64,000 bases of DNA from Toxorhynchites rutilus septentrionalis (taxonomy: Eukaryota > Arthropoda > Insecta > Diptera > Culicidae), in NCBI RefSeq assembly GCF_029784135.1, contig NC_073744.1, positions 70,110,593 through 70,174,592 of the forward strand, given 5' to 3'. A model generated the notes under the pieces. It saw only the letters and a program-made list of their open reading frames with translations. It made no database searches and had not been told where the DNA came from. This document shows, piece by piece, positions 1 through 11,391 of the stretch (its first letter is position 1; the number at the start of each line of letters is the position of its first letter). The translations under genes and the position numbers were made by a program.

Positions 1-809
1 ATTACAATAATTTACAGGCAGAATCTATGCCCTAATGATATTTAAGTGGGTTAAAGTTCTCTTAAAGTTACGTTTAATAGCTTCCCTACATAAATTGAAA
101 TCGAAGCCCTCTGCAATTAATCGCCATCTTTCATACTTCTCTCTCTTCATTCCGTTCTCGGTAGTCAAATTACAGGTGGATGGAATCGGTTAACCAAAGA
201 AGTGCTTAAGTAAAAAACATGATTTTTATTATAACAAATTGGTTATAACTCGAAAATGGTTAGTTCTAGGGCAAACAGTTATACATAGTTTTCCATGTAG
301 AATCACATGTAGATTCCATTTTTTATGTTACTTTTTTTAAATGGCTACGATTTCACAAATTATTGAGATTTAAAAAATATTCAAAAATTCATATCTCCAT
401 TTTGATGAGTTTAAGCACGTCACCGTTGTATGTCAAACTTTGTTAAATTGGAAGAGCTTCATAATAAACATGTACAAAAAATATTGAAGGGGTGGTGTTA
501 TGAGATATGAACGCTTTTAATATTAAATTCAACTTGAATATGATTTTTTAACAGTACATTTAAAATGTTAGTTTCCCGAAACAGTTTATCACTAGTTTTC
601 CAACAACTTTGTGCTATACCATATTTTAAACAAACATCTGCATTTTGCGCTATGATTTTTTGAATGAAGGACCAATAATTTTGAATACGTCCTTTAAAAA
701 AAATCAATATCAATAATTTAAAAAAATCACATATGGAAAACACGCACATTTCAATGAAAACTATGTTTTAATGGATCTAAAAATAAAAAAGGAATCCAAG
801 ATTTCGAAA
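1..809. other. AT-rich stretch without recognisable gene
   Basis: I see no gene, RNA or element ends here. The sequence is AT-rich with many short poly-A and poly-T runs. Open frames are short and have no recognisable motif. It is probably decayed repeat or intergenic DNA. Confidence 0.5.
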
Positions 810-811
810 TA

Positions 812-1028
812 CAGGGTGGCGCATAAGTCACGCAACGCTCTCTGAAGGAAAAAAAAAATAACGATCGCGCTGCAACTATCGAGCGTGTTGGTTCCTAAGC
901 GGTTCAGTTGTCGACTTTGTATCGTTTTTATTCGAGTTTTTTATTCGAATTAAGATTTTGCCTAGTGAGACATTTTTTATACGAATTTTTTTTGTGCAAA
1001 TCGGTTGCGAGACTTATGCGCCACCCTG
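812..1028. mobile_element. MITE with TA target duplication
   Basis: This 217-bp non-coding element begins CAGGGTGGCGCATAAGTC and ends with the reverse complement. The inverted repeats extend to about 27 bp with one mismatch. A TA dinucleotide flanks each side (810-811 and 1029-1030), as expected for the Tc1/mariner superfamily. The interior has no coding capacity, so it would depend on a transposase made elsewhere. The family name is not known to me. Confidence 0.85.
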
Positions 1029-1084
1029 TACTATAAAAAATACTATGCTGGATTTTCGAAAGAATTTTGAAAAAATGGCGTGAT

Positions 1085-1400
1085 AAGCATATAAAAAAAT
1101 AAGCCAACTTTGAAAAATCATATCTCAAAAACGAAAAAAGCACCTCTGATATCGAGATATACTATGTAAAAAATCCTCAGCATTCAAGAAAAAATATAAA
1201 AATATATAGCGTCCTCCAGTCCAAAGTCATGAAAACCATAAAAAAACGACTACAATCAATAATTACGAGAATAAAATCATTTTTTTTGCAATTTCAATAT
1301 TTTTTAAAAAAGCTCATTGGTTTTAATTTGATGTTTCATTTATATAAATCGGTTTAGTGGTTCTAAAGTTCTAAAGTTATGAATTTTTGAAAAAAGGCAT
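1085..1400 (+). repeat. Dispersed AT-rich repeat R1, copy 1
   Basis: The sequence recurs in diverged form at 12299-12600 and in part at 28985-29160. Shared landmarks, in order, are a run resembling AAGAAAAAATATAAAAATAT, then ATCAATAATTACGAGAATAA, then a TTTTAATTTGATAT-like box and AGTTCTAAAGTTATGA. No coding frame is shared between copies. It is probably an old non-autonomous element whose ends I cannot define. Confidence 0.6.
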
Positions 1401-1489
1401 TTTTGGGAAAAAGTGGAAATTTTTTTTTCGGACCACCCAAAAATGGAAATAGTCACCCCAACGAAAAAATACGGGTCTAATATTGCTAT

Positions 1490-1650
1490 TGAGAATGGGG
1501 CGCAAAAAATTGAAAAGTGCGTTTTTTTCCATAGATCCTATGGTGAATCACATAGGGCTTCGAAAAAAATTTGTCAAAACTTCTTTTTTGGTACCTTACA
1601 TAATATTTTCCATAGAGCTGGTGATTTGGTTTGGGGGCACTTTTCACTTC
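1490..1650 (+). repeat. Dispersed repeat with an inverted copy near 45.6 kb
   Basis: About 145 bp around CCATAGATCCTATGGTGAA is matched on the opposite strand at 45538-45690. The following TTTGGGGGCACTTTT box is matched separately at 46145-46185. The copies differ by one 3-nt indel and many substitutions, most of which change the amino acid, so I do not read this as a gene. Confidence 0.6.
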
Positions 1651-1689
1651 CTTACTCAGTCAGGTCTTTTATTGCGTTATATAGTTTTA

Positions 1690-2327
1690 TAAAATTTGTT
1701 ATATATACAGAGAACGATATCCCCAGAAATTTTCTTTACCGATACAGTGAGTCAAACACGAGTAGTTCGTTCTCGAATTGGTGTTTTAATCAATTTATAA
1801 TTCTAACTAGGCTAACTAGATTGAGTGTTTTGTACCAACGCTGATCTTTTAATTGTGTGTGTTCACATCTACGTTTGTGTGCCGACGCGAATTATTGTAT
1901 GATATGCGCTGTTCAAATGGTTGAAAATAAACGTTTTGAGGTTCGTTACTTGCTCATGTTCATTTGTGAACTTGAAGTATGCGGTCGGCTATTATTCACT
2001 GATTTAAAAAAAAAACTACTAGAGAGTTTTTTCTCAAAATTCGTTTCATTCTAAACTGATATCCAAAGTGATGGCAAGCAAATTGAATGAATTAATTTAA
2101 ACAATGTATAAGTTCTAATTCAGTCATTCTTACATAATTCACGTCCATCACTTCCTCTTTCATACTATTGAATTCTACCGATTTTTTTCGATGGTATTAT
2201 TCATGAGAAGGTTAAATTGTCATTAATGGTACTCCTACACCCAAAATTGATTTTTAGCTCATGTTTTGTCATCCCAATTCATGACATTAAATGAGACATA
2301 ACATAACAGAAAATGTCATGACTCACG
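1690..2327. other. Unassigned AT-rich sequence
   Basis: No gene or element boundary is visible. Short open frames occur but none carries a recognisable domain. Confidence 0.4.
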
Positions 2328-2720
2328 AATACTGGTAAGCATTTGTATAATATACATACATATACATATACATATACATACATACAAGCATTTGTATAAT
2401 ATAAGATTAATACGAGCGAGCGAAAAAAGACAAATAAGCTGTCCGCATGCTTTGCCACATACACGGCCCAGACCTAGATAGATATTGTTCTCCTTCATGC
2501 GCTCCTTTTTAACTCTTAGAAAACACTTCCCAACGTATTTGCTGAACAAATTCTTAAGTATCATTAGCCATGTGGATAGCGTGGTCGTGTAAATTAGCTT
2601 TGCATTCCAGCCGGCCTAGCTTCGATCCCCATTGACGTCGTATGGACTTTTTTTTGGCATAATCCCAAATGAAATGAGATAAGAAAACAGAAAGAAATGT
2701 CAGCACGCATACGTACAAAC
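2328..2720 (+). mobile_element. tRNA-related SINE-like repeat, copy 1
   Basis: The unit is shared with 59487-60230. It contains an expanded ATACAT microsatellite (about 2345-2395), a block with ATTAATACGAGCGAGCGAAA, and a tRNA-like part starting near 2581. A B-box-like GCTTCGATCCC lies at 2619-2629 (GGTTCGATCCCC in the other copy), which is the internal pol III promoter element of tRNA-derived SINEs. The A box is weak. A T-run and an A-rich stretch follow. Retrotransposition would need enzymes from a LINE. No target duplication could be defined, so the ends are approximate. Confidence 0.55.
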
Positions 2721-2821
2721 CATTCTTAAGCTTTCAAAATAGCTCATTATTTGCGCATTTGACTCAACAGCACACTAAATGGCATCATCTCTGCCCCAAC
2801 GCTAGTTTGAGTGTAGATATA

Positions 2822-4034
2822 TTAGGCTGTCAAAAAAGTCCTGCGGTATTTTTTTTGAATTTTCATTTGTTCATAAAATTAGTTACAATCATCTGTTTTA
2901 AGTCAAATATGTGCCGTTTTGTTCGATGACTTGTTCCCAACGAGATGCCAATTTCATAATACCCCTGTTATAGAAGCTCGCTTCCTTATTGGCAAAAAAC
3001 TCGGATAGCCAATTTTCACAGGCCTCTTTTGTGGCTAACTTCTGACTACCTAGCTCGTTCGCCATGGACAAAAACAGGTAGTAGTCACTTGGTGCAAGGT
3101 CCGAACTATACGGCGGATGCGAAAGAACCTTCCATCCGAGCTCACGGAGCTTCTGGCGCGTCACCAAAGAAGTGTGTGGCCTGGCGTTGTCCTGATGGAA
3201 GACAATGCGGCCTCTGTTTATCAAAGATGGCCTCTTCTTCATGAGTGCTACCTTCAAGCGGTCCAGTTGTTGGCAGTACAGGTCCGAATTGAGCGTTTAG
3301 CCATAGGGAAGCAGCTCATAATAGATTATTCCTTGACAATCCCACTAAACACACAGCAGAACCTTCCTGGCCGTTAATGAGGGCTTGGCCACCGTCTGAG
3401 CCGCTTCGGCTTCGACCACGACCGTTTGCGCTTCACGTTGTCGTAAGTGACCCACTTTTCATCGCCAGTCACCATCCGCTTCAGAAACGGGTCGATTTTG
3501 TTGCGATTCAGCAGCGATTCACATGCGTCGATACGGTCAAAGATGTTTTTTTGCGTCAACGTGTGTGGCACCCATACATCGAGCTTCTTTGTGAATCCAA
3601 GCTTCTTCAAATGGTTAATAACGGTTTGATGACTTATCCCCAGCTCTTGGCCGATGCTGCAGCTGCTACTATGCCGGTCTTTCTCGGCTAATTCAGCGAT
3701 TTTGTCGCAATTTTCGACGACAGGCCTTCCGGAGCGTGGCGCATCTTCGACGACCTCTACACCAGAACGAAAACGTTGAAACCATCGTTGTGCGGTGGAA
3801 ATGGAAACTGTATCGGGTCCATAAACTGCACAAATTTTATTGGCAGCTTGAGATGCATTTTTGCCTTTGTCATAGTAGTACTGTAAAATATGTCGGATTT
3901 TCTCTTTATTTTTCTCCATATTTGCGACACTATAACTCACGAACGACTTAACCAAACAAAACACTGTCAAGGACTATATTATAGCACGCAAAAATACCTT
4001 TCCAACAAGCTATAGTATGACTCGATACAGTGAA
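2822..4034 (-). mobile_element. Mariner (DD34D) element, copy 1, lacking its 5' inverted repeat
   Basis: The right end of the element (left in this window) carries the terminal repeat TTAGGCTGTCAAAAAAGTCC next to a TA at 2820-2821. The other end stops at 4034 exactly where the inner edge of the second inverted repeat should begin, judged against the complete copy at 41934-43157. The next 38 bp are unexplained and lead into a truncated ITmD37E. With one terminus gone, this copy should not be mobilisable. Confidence 0.88.
2898..3919 (-). pseudogene. Mariner transposase, frameshifted
   Basis: This is the cut-and-paste transposase of the mariner family, which binds the element ends and cleaves DNA with a DDD catalytic triad. 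The start codon is at 3919-3917. The N-terminal half contains two helix-turn-helix regions (residues about 1-110) and the first catalytic aspartate in a TGDEKW motif. The second half shows HQDNARPHT and APSDYYLF with 34 residues between the two aspartates, which fits DD34D. The reading frame breaks near position 3375-3400, between a WSKPK stretch and the AAQTVAKP stretch. The same break is present in the copy at 42059-43080. The C-terminus downstream of the break is open to the stop at 2898. The gene is therefore dead despite otherwise good preservation. Confidence 0.9.
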
Positions 4035-4072
4035 TATAACTAGAACTACGCGCTTACAACGACACCTCGCGG

Positions 4073-4581
4073 AAATTCAGCGTTCCGGAGGAGATTCGCA
4101 AGCAGAAACTATCCAAGTTTGCCAAAAACTACATGGTGTGGCAAGCGATCTGCTCTTGCGGAAAGCGGAACGCCCCCTTCGTGATGACCGGCACAGTAAA
4201 CGGGCAGGTTTACCTTAAGGAGTGCCTACAGAAGCGCTTACTACCACTATTGAAGCAGCACGAGGGCCCGACCATCTTCTGGCCGGATCTCGCTTCGTGC
4301 CACTATTCAAAGGACGTGTTGGAGTGGTACGAAGCCAACGGGGTCACCTTCGTGCCAAAGGAAATGAACCCGCCCAACGCGCCGGAGCTTCGCCCAATAG
4401 AGAAATATTGGGCGATTATGAAGCAGGCCCTCCGGAAGAACCCAAGTTTGTCAAATCGGAGGCGGACTTCAAGAGAAAATGGATTTCTGTTCAAAAAAAA
4501 CTACAACCTGACGTTGTACAGAACCTTATGGACGGGGTAAAGAGGAAGGTGCGAGCATACGGGCTTGGGCTCGAAGTATGA
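4073..4581 (+). pseudogene. ITmD37E transposase, C-terminal part
   Basis: This encodes the C-terminal catalytic half of a DD37E transposase. The fragment starts within the region just after the first catalytic aspartate. It keeps a WPDLASCHYS motif with the second aspartate and an ELRPIEKYW motif with the glutamate, 37 residues apart. A deletion near 4441-4455 shifts the frame after KNP. The correct frame resumes at a KSEADFKRKW stretch and runs to the stop at 4579-4581. Lacking its N-terminal DNA-binding domain, it cannot work. Confidence 0.88.
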
Positions 4582-4710
4582 ATGAAAAGAAAATGCCAAA
4601 AGTTGTTTAATAGTTTTTATTTTACTGTCAAAAATTTTCAAAAGGATCGGTCTACTGGGCGAATTTCTACAGCGTTTTTTCCGTGATGCAATTTGATGTG
4701 ACACACCCTT
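4073..4710 (+). mobile_element. ITmD37E transposon, 5'-truncated copy
   Basis: This is the 3' half of the element that is present with both ends at 12611-13900. Its right terminus, ending ACACACCCTT at 4710, is intact and followed by TA. The left part is missing upstream of 4073, where unrelated filler (4035-4072) joins it to a truncated mariner. Confidence 0.88.
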
Positions 4711-4712
4711 TA

Positions 4713-5994
4713 TTTTAAAACTGGAGTATGCTGAAAAAATGGACATATATTTTGTTATCCAGCATTTTTAGCTTTAATTACTAGAATTTGAACCAAATCG
4801 AAGAATGCAAATCTTATTCTACAAACGTTCAACAGCGTGTGATCGCAATGGAATAACTATGCGAGAAAACACCGCTTTTTGTTGGCGGATGCTTCAGTGG
4901 CGTATATCCGTTTGTGTGATGTACATCCTATCAATTCCTCCATTGAGTCGTGAATGGAGAAGCTATTCATTACATATTTTTCTGTCATATTGTGTGCAAT
5001 CCATGCATCTTATTTTATTCATGTAACCAAGATAAACATATGCTCATCCAGGGTAGTTTAAGATATCTGTAATGAATGTGCTAATTCACGTGTCTCGTAC
5101 CAATGATCATTCTTGAAAATTAGTTCATGATCAGTGGCGGTTTGGAACCAATACTTAAAACCAAGTATGGAAAAGTTCATTCGCTCATTTCTCCACACCT
5201 ATTTATAAATCACTCTTGTATCTGCTTGGAATAATCATGGCGAAAAGAATGCAGCAAGCAATCGTGAGATTGCACGATGAATCATTTTACACTCCCCGAC
5301 CATCTTCATTCGGGACTGATAGTGATGTTTCTGTTAGGGACTCGCCGCATGTGTCGTCAATTTCGACCAATCAGAAGTGGGTGTTTCTGTTAGGATAGGA
5401 GTTGAGATTTTTCAATTGTTCGATGGTTAGTTTCATGGCATATATTATTTTCTTCAATATAGAAAATTGTTATGGAGTGCCGAAATCGATTGACGCAAAA
5501 ATTTCATCAATCCATCATGAAATATCTGAGCAATAAGCGTTTGAAATTGGACAATTTTCACGATGTGCTGGGTTTTCGATTTTCAATTTGTACCCTAATA
5601 TGTTCCCGAAAGACGTAATCCTACGTCAAAAAATGTCATTGCAATAGTGCCCGGGAAACAACTCGATTTCAACCATCTACCTATATTTTACTGCCGCGAT
5701 CGAGGCTCAATGATTGCTATTTGAGTGAAAAACGAATGATTTTACAGAGACACTCGATGGCAAGCAAAAGTTTCCAGTTCTATCACCATCTAACGTCATT
5801 CCGTGAGGCAAATGAGGAAATGCAAAATTCTTTGAGAATAGATGAGCGTAATCGAGACAGTATTTTTCCGTTTAATTCGAGAATGAATTTTGCGAAGATG
5901 ATAGGTGAATGTCTTCTGTCTCACATAAAGTGAGGCATAAACGGAGAATAGAAGGGTCAGTTTTATCTGTGGATGTGTTGTTGAACGAAATTCG
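4713..5994. other. Unassigned sequence upstream of a LINE fragment
   Basis: No gene is supported. Around 5450-5660 there is sequence with the feel of a dispersed repeat, including a near-palindromic GACGTAATCCTACGTC at 5612-5627 that recurs elsewhere in the window. A short stretch near 5930-5950 resembles 9390-9405. Confidence 0.4.
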
Positions 5995-7152
5995 ATGCGA
6001 TTTTGTCCATACATGTTGAAGGTTCTTGGTGACATAAATGAATTTGTAGACAAGAAAGGCGCAGCCTTTCTACTTCTCATTGACTTTTCAAAAGCTTTTG
6101 ATAGAGTGTCCCATGTCAAATTATTGAAAAAACTCTCAGATCAGTACAGCTTTTCCCGGGGAGCAGTTTATCTTATTGGGTCATATCTTTGTCAGCGCAC
6201 TCAAGTAGTTGAATTCCAAGGAACTCTATCAAATTCGGTCAACATAATGTCAGGTGTACCACAAGGGTCAGTGATTGGGCCATTACTTTTCTCACTATTC
6301 ATTAATGATTTGCCCACTATTCTCAAATATTGTATGATCCACATTTTTGCTGATGATGTTCAGCTTTATTTTTGCTACCTCGATAGTGCGGTCGATGAAA
6401 TGGCTCGGTTAATTAATTCTGATCTTGAGAATATCTGTCGGTGGTCAGAACGTAACCTACTCCCTATTAATACTTCCAAAACGAAAGTTATGTTTATAAG
6501 TAGACGTCAGAGACCACATTCATTGCCAAATATTCTTCTCAATAATGAAGTTCTAGAATATGTTGACAAAGCTTCCAACCTGGGAGTTATTTTTCAGTAT
6601 GATTTGGAGTGGGATGCTCATATGACACAGTGCTCCAAAATCTATGCTGGCCTGTGCCACTTGAGGCTTACTGCAAGTATGTTATCTGCCACGGTTAAAA
6701 TACGATTATTTAAATCTCTCCTACTACCCTACTTCACTTATAGCTTGGAATTAACATCGAATGCTTCTGTAGCTGCTATCGAGAGATTGAGGATTGCGCT
6801 AAATGGGTGTGTTAGATGGATATTCGGAATTAGTACGTTTTCTCGAGTTTCTCATCTTCACCATCAGCTATTGGGATGTTCTTTTAATAATTTTCTTAAA
6901 ATACGATACATCATCTTTCTGTTTAGGATAGTACACCAAGGTTCCCTTTATCTTTCTGAAAAGCTTACTTCTTTTAAAGGCATGCGAACCCAAAATTTTG
7001 TTCTGCCACAAGTAAATACCTCTCATTTTAGAGACTCATTCTTCGTGCGAGCAATTATTCTGTAGAACCAGCTACCAGCTGAAATTAAAATCATTCGATC
7101 ACGCGGACGGTTCAATCCTAAATGTATAGATTGGCTAGAAGGAAGAAATTAG
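5995..7152 (+). pseudogene. LINE reverse transcriptase
   Basis: This polymerase domain copies element RNA at the nicked target site. From the N-terminus it shows LLLIDFSKAFD (RT block with the first catalytic Asp), SGVPQGSVIGPLLFSLFIND, the catalytic box FADDVQLYF, and a thumb and C-terminal region of about 180 residues. The ATG at 5995 is probably just the first methionine after the 5' truncation, not a natural start. A TAG at 7063-7065 sits where a tryptophan is expected before NQLPAEIK. The frame is open again from there to the TAG at 7150-7152. Except for the truncation and that nonsense codon the frame is long and clean, so the insertion is not very old. Confidence 0.88.
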
Positions 7153-7295
7153 AAATTAGAATAGGAAAATAGTTGTTCATTGAATTCGGATCCAAAATTT
7201 AAGATGTGGTCGTATTGAATCCAATTGCAGAATTTAAAAAGGAGAAGTCCTTGATATGCAAGTATCTATGAATGAATAAATGAAATGAAATGAAT
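5995..7295 (+). mobile_element. Non-LTR retrotransposon (CR1/L2-like), 5'-truncated
   Basis: The element consists of reverse transcriptase sequence (to 7152) followed by a short 3' UTR. It ends in the simple repeat TGAATGAATAAATGAAATGA near 7268-7295, which is typical of CR1/L2-type 3' ends. The 5' end is lost inside the RT domain, as expected from incomplete target-primed reverse transcription. The clade is inferred from motif flavour only. Confidence 0.75.
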
Positions 7296-7432
7296 ACCTG
7301 CTTATAACATGTGTAATCTTCGAAAACCTCAGGACATGATTTCTTTTACCGAAAACGACTCTTTTTTCTCGGTCTTGGCTCAATGGACAATCATCATTCA
7401 TCACCTGTGTGTCGCACTTTTCTATCCCATTG

Positions 7433-8741
7433 CACAATAGTCCAGGATATGCATTTAAGTGGAAATTAGCATTTAGGGCTCAAATGTTGGTAACGATAAG
7501 CTTCAATAGTCGTATGAAGACAGTTTTGATGTAGAAAATTTAAATATAAATGTTAGAGCAAAAAAACGCTTTTTCGTGGTTAGGCATTTAGGAAAAAAGC
7601 GCTAAACCGATTAAATTAAAAGATGGAAAAAAGGTTTATTCTATAAAGTTATTTAGAATAATTGGGACTACAACATTGTCGAACAATGTTTATCTCCATC
7701 TATAAAGATAAGAAAGTTATATTTTTTATTTCATCGACAGTTTTGGTCACCCTATTTTTGATAACATAAAATTGAGCGTTCTATCATATGTAACAACTTT
7801 TTTGAAGACAGTTTTTGTCTAAAGAATAAATATCTGCCACAAAGTCGTTTTTTAACTAAATTGCATTAGGGTAACCATGAACTAAACGGTTTTTTATTCT
7901 AACTTTTATGTTTAAAATTCTACATCAAAATTGTTTGTGTACGACTTTTAGAGCTTATCAATACCAACATTTTGCGATGTAGAATTTGTCAATATCTTAA
8001 TCCTGCTCAAAGTTAATTATGGGTTTTCACCCAAAAACTCATGATTCCAATTTTTATTTACTCAAATACATAAAATAACATATCTTCGAAAATTACAAAA
8101 TCACGAATATCACATAAATTTGTTCTTTCAAATTTCGTCAACAAACATTTTCTATGTTTGCCCCAGAAAGAATGGCAAACAATTGAACAGAGCGAATTTT
8201 TTGGGAAGAAATATCAATAACTTTGAGTGAAGTTGAGATATAGACAAGTTCAGCATCGAAAAATGTTTGTATTAATATGTTCTAAAAATGTTTCGAAGAC
8301 AGTTTGTATGTAGAATATGAAAGATAAAAGTTAGAGTATAAAAACGTTTTTTTTTTCATGGTGACCCTAACGCAACTATGAAAAAAGGCGCTTTATCGGT
8401 TATTTCAAGAGATAGAAAAAGCTTTGTTCTACGAAGATGTCTCAAATAACTGGGACAACAACATTGTCGAACTATATGTACCTCTATCTATAATGATAAG
8501 AAAGTTATATTTATTATTTCATCGACAATTGTGGTCACCCTATTTTTGATAACATGAAAATGAGCGCTCTTTCATATATAACAACTTTTTCGAGGACAGT
8601 TTTTGTCTAGAGAATAACCGTCGAGCTCTGAATACTAACTTCCACTTAAATGCATCTCCTGGCCATCGTGCCAGGATAATGCAATAACCTATGCCAGGAT
8701 GCCAGGAATAACAAAGTGCCAGGATGCAATAAGCCATTGTG
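7433..8741. mobile_element. Fold-back element, copy 1
   Basis: This 1309-bp non-coding element has termini CACAATAGTCCAGG and CCATTGTG. It is flanked by the 5-bp direct repeat CATTG (7428-7432, 8742-8746). The interior consists of modules also present, in both orientations, at 14788-16304 and 29427-30596. They include a GTCACCCTATTTTTGATAAC box, which occurs twice here in the same orientation (7745-7775 and 8530-8560). The 3' end carries several imperfect TGCCAGGAT repeats (8660-8735) not seen in the other copies. Its mobilising enzyme is unknown. Confidence 0.75.
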
Positions 8742-8749
8742 CATTGGTT

Positions 8750-9195
8750 TATTTATTTAGGCTCATTAGCATTTTAACTGTAAAAGAGCCGAATTTTTAT
8801 TCGTGCACACGTTACATCAGACGACGACTGCAACAGAAACAACCACTTAGACAAAGTGTAGTAGACTAAAAATATTGCGGCGCGGTATTGTATGTCAAAA
8901 CAAAAACTATCCGGGCAAACGTAATGCCCCTGGCAAAGCCCCTGCCGTTCGATGCTTGCTAAAGCTCGGTCGGACATTGCTAAAGGATCATATACTATGT
9001 TTTAAAATAACATCTGTCTCGTTCGTCCCTCAAAAAAATGTATTCTATTGCTCTTAATGAATTTGGTTAGTTACAGTAGTATATATTTGTTGTAGTTCGT
9101 AGTGGTAGTATTATAAGTAGTAGTAGAAGTTATGAAGCATTAGGGCATCTATGTATAGCCCGTTGTCTTTGAAAATAAAAAATAAAAATAAATAA
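8750..9195 (+). repeat. Probable LINE 3' UTR
   Basis: A box resembling TTAGGCTCATTAGC..TTTAACTGTAA..GAGCC at 8757-8792 matches one on the minus strand at about 57820-57890, the 3' end of an RT/RNase H LINE. The segment ends in A-rich AATAAAAATAAATAAAT at about 9175-9195. I infer a 5'-truncated LINE containing only UTR. The middle (8870-8990) is not recognised. Confidence 0.45.
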
Positions 9196-9206
9196 ATCAA
9201 TCAGTG

Positions 9207-9345
9207 GAATACAGGTTTGCGTGCGAGACACCGTCGCTTCCGAGGGCGGGTCGGCGGTGGACTCGGATCGCGTCATCTTGGAGGCTTGGGCCGCCTCGAT
9301 TCCTTATCCTCAATACTTCGTCCCCATTACATCGACCTCTGAATA
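9207..9345 (-). repeat. GC-rich Helitron-associated repeat, partial
   Basis: On the minus strand this matches 47970-48110 over boxes such as AATCGAGGCGGC, TGACGC..ATCCGAGT and CGCC..TCGGAAGC. That other copy leads into a Helitron-like 3' end. This copy is truncated before the 3' terminus. It is distinctly GC-richer than its surroundings. Confidence 0.55.
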
Positions 9346-9603
9346 AATTTTGAAAACCTAAAACGAGAGAATGAATTTATAATAGAAATGTGAGGCATGA
9401 ACGGTTGTTTCTGTTGCGGTTCTTTACTGCGTCGATTTATTCCGGTCACGATATTCATCGTATCATCGTATCTTCATGCTTCAAGTGAGACATTCCCCGT
9501 ACCTCTGATAAAAATGTCTATCCAGCCTATCCTTGCTCAAGCTACGAGTCAATAGGTCCAATGCGTGTCTTGCTCTAGTTTGAGCGCCTCGAAGGAGTTT
9601 ATT

Positions 9604-10336
9604 CGAGGGTCACTATTTATATTTCGGGAATTGGCAACACTGATGTCATGTCATGTGATGTCATCTGACGGTTCCATCGTAAAGTTTGACATTTTTGACG
9701 ATATACGTACTCAGAACATTTTGTCATACGGACGCTATTTGTTTATTTTATATTTAGTTGAAAGTTTGGTCTCGGCAAAAAAATGGAACTGAATCGTGAA
9801 CATTTTCGTGCGATGATTTTTTACGACTTTCGACGTGGATTATAACAACAAGAGTGCGTCAATCAACTTAATTTGACTTTTGGCGATGAAGCTCCATCAA
9901 AAACCACTGTGTATCACTGGTACAGTGAATTCAATCGTGGTCGTAGTTCGCTGTCCGACGAGTTTCGTGAAGGTCGTCCAAAATCGACTGTAGTGCCAGA
10001 AAACATCGATGCTGTGCACGAAATGATTAAGCAAGATCGTCATGTAACCTATTGTGAGATTGAGGCATCCCTAAGCATTAGTTCCACCAGCATATATGCG
10101 ATTTTACATGAACACTTAGTTGTGCGAAAATTATGTTCACGTTGGATCCCACATAATTTGACAATCGCTCAAAAAAAAGGCTCGTGTCGATTGGAATAAA
10201 TGCTTTGAAAATTGGTTTAAGCGCATGCAAAAGTGTATCGATCATCGTGGCGAGTACTTTGAAAAACAATAAAAATATATTCGCAGCTTAACTATTTGTT
10301 TTTTTCCTATTCCCGAAATATAAATAGTGACCCTCG
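9604..10336 (+). mobile_element. Internally deleted mariner
   Basis: A 733-bp element with perfect 28-bp inverted repeats starting CGAGGGTCACTATTTATATT. The right side is followed by TA; the left flank has TT, so the duplication is mutated or was never a perfect TA. It retains only the two ends of the transposase gene and would have needed a transposase supplied in trans. Confidence 0.88.
9783..10272 (+). pseudogene. Mariner transposase remnant, middle deleted
   Basis: The start ATG is at 9783. The N-terminal paired helix-turn-helix domain is readable, with FGDEAPSKTTVYHWY and FREGRPKS motifs and an RWIPHNLT linker. A TAA interrupts it early, at a GL*QQ site. The frame shifts at an A-run near 10175. 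The next readable part is the C-terminal WFKRMQKCIDHRGEYFEKQ tail, ending at 10272. The whole catalytic region with all three aspartates is absent, leaving a fused head and tail. Confidence 0.88.
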
Positions 10337-11391
10337 TAATTATCGCATCAATGATAGAAACTCAATTATCCGAAGAAGCCATGTTTCCCGAGGCGCTACT
10401 GACTAAATGAATAATTGCAGCTACTCATGCATAACATACGAGCTGTATGAAAAAATATTATACATCCAACGAAAAAAAAACCGAACCATTTATCCCTCAT
10501 TTTTCGTTTCAATTTTCCACTCGCCTCGAAATTCATAATTACCCACCAGCACTAATTTTCTTCCGTTTTTATCGCGCACCAAGTGTCATCGAGTTTTCAT
10601 TAGCCTTCATTTTCGCTGTGGCGAAGGATGGTTCCCATTGCCAAAAACCACGTAATATGGAGTCGCGAAAAAAAGATCACTATCCAATCGTGCCGAGCCA
10701 TACGACCACCCCCATTTAGCACACAAACAGCACTTGTCGCGTCATCTTCCGCCGCGCTGTTTTGGAGAAGAGCGGTACACAGCTTTTCGCAACTCACTCA
10801 CGTTCGTGCTGACATAAAAATTCGAAAAATACCACAATAAAAGACTGTTCGACCCATCCGGCCCGGGGGCGGCGGTGGTGGAGGGTGCACGATGGTAAGC
10901 GTCGAGAATCTCCAGTAATATAAGGGCGAAATCCTAATTAAAGCAAAACACGTTCGCTGGTTCTGCTCGCTTGGGACCCCAATCTCTCACACGGGTTTCC
11001 ATTACCCCAGGCCTGCGGCTACTGGTGCTGGTCGGAAGCAGAACATTTCCCCGCATTTACTACTGGTACCGCCCGCGTCACCGAGGCTTCCAGTAAGACA
11101 TTTGCTGTGAAAATTAGCGCAGAGAACAGACTTTGCCGTGTTCCCGTGCTTTTGATGAAAATGTGTAATTGTTTTTAGCGGCGTCCAATGTGCTGCTCGA
11201 GGGGATTTTTACTGCAGTTAGTAAATTATATTTCGCTGTTCGGACAGATTTGTATAGAGTAGCAGGGCAGGAAAAGTAACAATAAATTCTCCTGAAATTT
11301 ACTGAAAAATGAATTTTTAATTGAGGTATCCGTTCAATTCTTACATATAATATTGGTGGCCCACATGTAATTAACATGGCAAAACATACTA
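10337..11391. other. Low-repeat island between two deleted mariners
   Basis: Unlike its neighbours this stretch shows no element ends or transposon motifs and is GC-richer around 10850-11080, with a GGCGGCGGTGGTGGAGGG run. Open frames of 65-117 codons exist on both strands but carry no motif I recognise. It may be intronic or intergenic DNA of a host locus. Confidence 0.4.

Noticed and set aside
1413..1844. A 143-codon frame whose central part matches a frame at 45756-45538
   Set aside because: Many of the differences between copies change amino acids and neither frame has a known domain, so the shared peptide reflects a DNA repeat and not a gene.
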